Positions 61,911-64,000 of a stretch of 64,000 nt of DNA are shown piece after piece. The notes under the pieces were generated by a model. That model was not told the DNA's origin and did not search any database. It saw only the letters and a list, made by a program, of their open reading frames with translations. The position numbers were made by a program, and so were the translations under genes. The first letter of the stretch is position 1. Every line of letters starts with the position of its first letter. The DNA comes from Brachybacterium sacelli (GTDB lineage: Bacteria; Actinomycetota; Actinomycetes; Actinomycetales; Dermabacteraceae). The DNA lies in contig NZ_JAGIOD010000001.1 of assembly GCF_017876545.1 (NCBI RefSeq), positions 2,294,001 to 2,358,000 of the forward strand, in the 5' to 3' direction.

Positions 61911-62588
61911 ATGGTGGATCCTCGTCCCGCCGACAGCGGCAGCGCGCCGACGTCCGCTGCCGCTGCCGTCGTCCGGGGCCACCTCCGCACGGCCGCCGAG
62001 GTCCGCGCCGACCTCTCCGGACGCACCCGGGAGATCCTGGAGGCCCCCCGCGAGGCGGAGGACCCGCAGGCGCGGGAACGCGAGAAGGCCGTCGTGCACG
62101 AGTGCCGATACCTGATGCGCCTGCTGGCGATGCGCCGGCGCTCGGCGGGGGAGATGCGCACCCGCCTCGCCCGGCGCGAGGTGTCGGCAGACATCGCCCA
62201 CGAGGTCATGGCACGCCTGGACCGCGCCGGGCTCCTCGACGACGCCGCCTTCGCCCATGACTGGGTCCAGCAGCGCCGCGCGCGGCGTTCCCTGGGTGAC
62301 GAGGCGCTGCGCCGCGAACTCGAGGCACGCGCGGTGGACGACGCGCTCATCGAGGACGCGCTGGCCGCGGGCCGGAGCGACGAGGAGGCCCGCTGCCGGG
62401 ATCTGGTCCGCTCCCGGATTGACCCCCAGGACCGCGAGCGCCTGCGCACCGACCGCGACGGCAGCCATCGTCGCCGCCTCTCCCGGCGGTTGGACGCGCT
62501 GCTGACCCGCAAGGGGTATCCGGGCTCCCTGGCGGTCCACGTCATCGCCGCCGAGCTGCGTGAGGCCGCTCGTCCCGCGGTGCACTGA
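61911..62588 (+). CDS. recX: Regulatory protein RecX
   Basis: RecX binds inside the RecA filament and limits its growth. The 225-residue protein is Arg-rich with the helical repeats of the family: CRYLMRLLAMRRRSAGEMRT, DRAGLLDDAAFAHDWVQQRR, RRSLGDEALRRELEARAVDD and GYPGSLAVHVIAAEL. The first ~50 residues are a variable Ala/Arg extension. It is adjacent to and likely co-transcribed with recA. Confidence 0.93.
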   Translation: MVDPRPADSGSAPTSAAAAVVRGHLRTAAEVRADLSGRTREILEAPREAEDPQAREREKAVVHECRYLMRLLAMRRRSAGEMRTRLARREVSADIAHEVMARLDRAGLLDDAAFAHDWVQQRRARRSLGDEALRRELEARAVDDALIEDALAAGRSDEEARCRDLVRSRIDPQDRERLRTDRDGSHRRRLSRRLDALLTRKGYPGSLAVHVIAAELREAARPAVH

Positions 62589-62618
62589 GCTCGGCCCGCG
62601 CCGTATCCTGGAGGCACT

Positions 62619-64000
62619 ATGTCCCTCAGCTCTCTCACGACCGACCCCGTGACGCCCACCCCGCGCGGGTCCGTGCCCCGCGGCACGTACCAGGTGCGCA
62701 CCTTCGGCTGCCAGATGAACGTCCACGACTCCGAGCGGCTGACCGGCCTGCTCGAGGACTCCGGGTATGTCGCCGCCCCGCCGGAGGCCGACGCCCGCCA
62801 CGGCGAGGTCGACGTCATCGTGTTCAACACCTGCGCGGTGCGCGAGAACGCCGACAACAAGCTCTACGGCACCCTCGGCGGGCTGCGCCCCGGCAAGAAC
62901 GCCAACCCCGGTATGCAGATCGCCGTGGGCGGCTGCCTCGCCCAGAAGGATCGCGCCGCCATCGTCGAGCGCGCCCCCTGGGTCGACGTCGTCTTCGGCA
63001 CCCACAACATCGGCTCGCTGCCCGTCCTGCTGGACCGCGCCCGCCACAACTCCGAGGCCCAGGTCGAGATCCTGGAGTCCCTCGAGGTCTTCCCCTCCAC
63101 GCTGCCCACCCGGCGCGAATCGGTCTACGCCGCCTGGGTCTCGATCAGCGTCGGTTGCAACAACACCTGCACCTTCTGCATCGTGCCCTCCCTGCGTGGC
63201 ACGGAGAAGGACCGCCGCCCCGGCGAGATCCTCGCCGAGGTGCGCGACGTCGTGGACTCCGGTGCCAACGAGGTCACCCTGCTGGGGCAGAACGTCAACT
63301 CCTACGGCGTCGAGTTCGGCGATCGCGGAGCCTTCGCGAAGCTGTTGCGCTCCTGCGGCGAGATCGACGGGCTCGAGCGGGTCCGCTTCACCTCTCCGCA
63401 CCCCGCGATGTTCACCGACGACGTGATCGACGCGATGGCCGAGACCCCCAACGTCATGCCGCAGCTGCACATGCCGCTGCAGTCGGGCTCCGACGACGTG
63501 CTGCGCCGCATGAAGCGCTCCTATCGCGGCAGGAAGTTCCTCGGCATCCTCGACAAGGTGCGGGCCCGGATCCCCGAGGCGGCGATCACCACCGACATCA
63601 TCGTCGGCTTCCCCGGGGAGACCGAGGAGGACTTCCAGCGCACCCTCGACGTCGTCGAGTCCTCCCGCTTCTCCAGTGCCTTCACCTTCCAGTACTCGAT
63701 CCGCCCGGGCACCCCGGCGGCGACCATGGAGGACCAGATCCCCAAGGAGGTGGTCCAGGAGCGCTACGAGCGGCTGATCGCCCTGCAGGACCGCATCGCG
63801 TACGAGGAGAACCAGAAGCTCGAGGGCAGCGTCGTCGAGGTCCTCGTGGCCGAGGGCGAGGGGGAGCGCGACGACGTCACCCAGCGCCTCTCCGGGCGTG
63901 CCCGCGATCACCGTCTGGTGCACCTGTCCCTGCCCGGTGACCTGCCGGGGACCGAGCGTCCCCGTCCAGGCGACCTGGTGACCGCGACCGTCACCCGGGC
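62619..64000 (+). CDS. miaB: tRNA 2-methylthio-N6-isopentenyladenosine(37) synthase MiaB, 3' end cut
   Basis: MiaB is a radical SAM methylthiotransferase acting on i6A37 of tRNA. The 460 codons seen contain the N-terminal UPF0004 domain ([37 protein letters not shown] give the auxiliary-cluster cysteines), the radical SAM motif CNNTCTFC (C180, C184, C187), [19 protein letters not shown] and the start of the TRAM domain. The frame is open to the right edge. TATCCT and GGAGG lie just before the ATG. recX-miaB order is usual. Confidence 0.96.
   Translation, partial: MSLSSLTTDPVTPTPRGSVPRGTYQVRTFGCQMNVHDSERLTGLLEDSGYVAAPPEADARHGEVDVIVFNTCAVRENADNKLYGTLGGLRPGKNANPGMQIAVGGCLAQKDRAAIVERAPWVDVVFGTHNIGSLPVLLDRARHNSEAQVEILESLEVFPSTLPTRRESVYAAWVSISVGCNNTCTFCIVPSLRGTEKDRRPGEILAEVRDVVDSGANEVTLLGQNVNSYGVEFGDRGAFAKLLRSCGEIDGLERVRFTSPHPAMFTDDVIDAMAETPNVMPQLHMPLQSGSDDVLRRMKRSYRGRKFLGILDKVRARIPEAAITTDIIVGFPGETEEDFQRTLDVVESSRFSSAFTFQYSIRPGTPAATMEDQIPKEVVQERYERLIALQDRIAYEENQKLEGSVVEVLVAEGEGERDDVTQRLSGRARDHRLVHLSLPGDLPGTERPRPGDLVTATVTR

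Noticed and set aside
60798-63923. Minus-strand open frame of over 1,000 codons opposite recA, recX and miaB
   Set aside because: It covers three certain genes on the plus strand and has shadow-type composition and no ribosome binding site.
1-64000. tRNA genes, rRNA genes and CRISPR arrays
   Set aside because: No cloverleaf-like segment with a T-loop sequence and no regularly spaced repeats were found in the gaps; a tRNAscan or CRISPR search would confirm.

Overview
The window is very GC-rich and densely packed, and its genes follow the conserved housekeeping order of Gram-positive actinobacteria. Markers include a ClgR-type regulator beside recA, a DUF2469 gene beside rnhB, a Rip1-like site-2 protease, a ferritin-like DUF4439 Tat lipoprotein beside rimP, and a Cheo-type SOS box. 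The details fit Micrococcales, most likely Dermabacteraceae (Brachybacterium or a close relative). The family-level placement is an inference from gene content and was not tested. No phage, insertion sequence, CRISPR array, rRNA or tRNA gene was seen.

Layout. 1-2355: the 3' end of glnD, a small unknown gene and ffh. 2356-5696: an accessory patch with direct repeats, a truncated AbiEi/DUF559-like gene, an amidohydrolase and an unusual Nramp-family transporter. 5923-17295: rpsP, khpA, a lipoprotein, rimM, trmD, rplS, two signal peptidases, rnhB, DUF2469, yraN, comM, dprA, xerC, and an M23 peptidase on the other strand. 17720-26413: rpsB, tsf, pyrH, frr, cdsA, rlmN, a DivIVA-like protein, the site-2 protease and a GNAT protein. 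26457-30661: a P-loop protein, a GH15-like Tat lipoprotein, a pterin dehydratase and proS. 30683-39561: a DUF4439 lipoprotein, then rimP, nusA, ylxR, infB, a methyltransferase, rbfA and truB. 39668-50062: an L,D-transpeptidase, ribF, rpsO, pnp, an M16 peptidase, dapB, a small membrane protein, azlCD and a HAD phosphatase. 50191-64000: an asparagine synthetase fused to a CofE-like ligase domain, dapA, rnj, ftsK, pgsA, pncC, clgR, DUF3046, recA, recX and the start of miaB.

The genes mostly serve translation (ribosomal proteins, initiation, tRNA and rRNA modification, ribosome maturation), protein export (ffh, signal peptidases), RNA decay (pnp, rnj), DNA repair and segregation (recA, recX, dprA, comM, xerC, ftsK), and wall-precursor and lipid synthesis (dapA, dapB, cdsA, pgsA). 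Many starts overlap the previous stop (ATGA or GTGA), which indicates translational coupling. Several other genes have a TANNNT -10 box 6-7 bases before the start codon, which points to leaderless transcripts.

The most notable observations are: (i) an asnB gene carrying a fused C-terminal domain that resembles F420-0:gamma-glutamyl ligase, placed between dapB and dapA; (ii) the absence of dxr and ispG from the normally conserved dxr-rip-ispG-GNAT cluster, with a 41-codon reading frame resembling the ispG N-terminus left in place; (iii) an Nramp homologue without the usual metal-binding motifs; and (iv) intergenic direct repeats beside a truncated gene.
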